From assembly GCF_022637555.1 (NCBI RefSeq), contig NZ_CP093342.1:2232001-2296000 (forward strand): a stretch of 64,000 nucleotides of DNA, written 5' to 3'. The position numbers and the translations under genes are program-made. This document shows, one piece after another, positions 63,118-64,000 of this stretch (positions are counted from its first letter, which is position 1; each line of letters begins with the position of its first letter). Below the pieces are notes generated by a model, which made no database searches, was not told the origin of the DNA, and worked only from the letters and a program-made list of their open reading frames with translations. The stretch comes from Microbacterium sp. H1-D42. Its GTDB lineage: Bacteria; Actinomycetota; Actinomycetes; Actinomycetales; Microbacteriaceae.

Positions 63118-64000
63118 CAAGCCCGCAACCACCACCCAGACAGGAATCCCGGTCGCCAGCGACGCGCACTCGCTGACCGTCGGCGCCGACGGCGTCACGG
63201 TGCTGCACGACCGCTACCTGCTCGAGAAGCTCGCCTCGTTCAACCGCGAGCGCGTGCCCGAGCGCAACCCGCACGCCAAGGGCGGCGGCGCATTCGGTGA
63301 GCTCGAGATCACTGAGGACGTCTCGGCGTACACCCGTGCCGCTGTGTTCCAGCCGGGCGCGAAGAGCGAGACGCTGCTGCGCTTCTCGTCGGTCGCCGGC
63401 GAGCAGGGCTCCCCCGACACCTGGCGCGACGTGCGCGGCTTCTCGCTGCGCTTCTACACGACCGAGGGCAACCTCGACATCGTCGGCAACAACACCCCGA
63501 CGTTCTTCCTGCGCGACGCGATCAAGTTCCCCGACTTCATCCACTCGCAGAAGCGCCTCGGCGGCTCTGCGCTGCGCAACGCCGACATGCAGTGGGACTT
63601 CTGGACCCTCTCGCCCGAGTCGGCCCACCAGGTCACCTACGTCATGGGCGACCGCGGCATCTCGCGCTCATGGCGCCACGTCAACGGCTACGGCTCGCAC
63701 ACCTACCAGTGGGTCAACGCCGCAGGCGAGCGCTTCTGGGTGAAGTACCACTTCCTCTCCCAGCAGGGTGTCGAGCCGATGTTCGCCGATGAGGCCGAGC
63801 GCGTCGCCGGCGAGGACGCCGACTTCTACCGTCGCGACCTGTACGAGGCCATCGAGCGCGGCGACTACCCCAAGTGGGACGTCTACGTGCAGATCATGCC
63901 CTACGAAGAGGCGAAGACCTATCGCTTCAACCCGTTCGACCTGACCAAGACATGGTCGAAGAAGGACTACCCGCGCATCAAGGTCGGCACGTTCACGCTG
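63110..64000 (+). CDS. katA: Haem catalase, 5' part (runs off the window)
   Basis: The first 297 codons of a monofunctional catalase. The distal His is in [12 protein letters not shown] (His55), the distal Asn in [20 protein letters not shown], and the NADPH/haem-region RGFSLRFYT is intact. The proximal haem Tyr lies beyond the window. It decomposes H2O2 and is presumably repressed by the adjacent Fur protein. ATG 63110 overlaps the fur stop region by 8 bases and follows GAAAGGA, so translation is coupled. Confidence 0.95.
   Translation, partial: MADKPATTTQTGIPVASDAHSLTVGADGVTVLHDRYLLEKLASFNRERVPERNPHAKGGGAFGELEITEDVSAYTRAAVFQPGAKSETLLRFSSVAGEQGSPDTWRDVRGFSLRFYTTEGNLDIVGNNTPTFFLRDAIKFPDFIHSQKRLGGSALRNADMQWDFWTLSPESAHQVTYVMGDRGISRSWRHVNGYGSHTYQWVNAAGERFWVKYHFLSQQGVEPMFADEAERVAGEDADFYRRDLYEAIERGDYPKWDVYVQIMPYEEAKTYRFNPFDLTKTWSKKDYPRIKVGTFTL

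Overview
The window is a high-GC, densely packed, largely ancestral segment of an actinobacterial chromosome. Gene content, start-codon habits and local gene order fit the family Microbacteriaceae, most likely Microbacterium or a close relative. This placement is inferred from protein resemblance and synteny, because no rRNA or other marker gene is present. I saw no insertion sequences, CRISPR arrays, prophage, tRNA or rRNA genes. No gap between genes exceeds about 220 bases, so every longer stretch is accounted for by a gene.

Layout. 1-4.4 kb: 5' end of a DUF3097-like gene, a secreted TPM-domain protein, a PspA/IM30 protein, an arginase-family enzyme and a small HExxH protein. 4.3-5.6 kb: a short siderophore-interacting (SIP) protein under an apparent iron box, and a tyrosine phosphatase. 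5.8-11.7 kb: a tightly packed operon of alpha/beta hydrolase plus a complete peptide/opine/nickel-type ABC importer. 11.7-15.5 kb: FAD monooxygenase with divergent TetR regulator, then an SDR-ung-GNAT operon. 15.6-20.4 kb: methionine biosynthesis metY and metX, separated by a secreted CWB2-repeat surface protein on the other strand. 20.4-25.9 kb: Nudix, MFS, thiamine-binding, GT87-like and NAD(P)HX dehydratase genes, then an Old Yellow Enzyme. 26-30 kb: two CNNM/CorC membrane proteins and GuaB1. 30-33.7 kb: the fused 2-oxoglutarate dehydrogenase/decarboxylase Kgd. 33.8-46 kb: Eis-like acetyltransferase, sigR-rsrA, aroA-rsgA, bcp, whiB1, pdtaS, an Rv3235-like protein, and an orphan SAF plus MinD-like pair. 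46-57 kb: secA, hpf, comF, lpqB-mtrB-mtrA, interrupted by a PadR regulator and a cytosolic relative of the TPM protein. 57-62.6 kb: membrane protein-DUF4129-DUF4350-MoxR-DUF58 operon. 62.7-64 kb: fur-katA, with katA running off the end.

From sigR to mtrA the gene set parallels the Mycobacterium tuberculosis Rv3219-Rv3246 region (whiB1, pdtaS, sigH, aroA, rsgA, Rv3235, secA1, hpf, comF, lpqB, mtrBA). Much of the window is therefore an old core of envelope, redox and division-signalling genes. The most noteworthy items are accessory to that core: (i) two diverged copies of a long coiled-coil domain, one fused to a TPM domain beside pspA, the other a stand-alone cytosolic protein wedged between secA and hpf; (ii) a cell-surface gene splitting metY from metX; (iii) an orphan CpaB/CpaE-like pair whose ATPase lacks the usual Walker A lysines; (iv) a recurring TANNNT-N6-RTG arrangement pointing to many leaderless transcripts; (v) strong apparent over-use of the word GGATGC/GCATCC.
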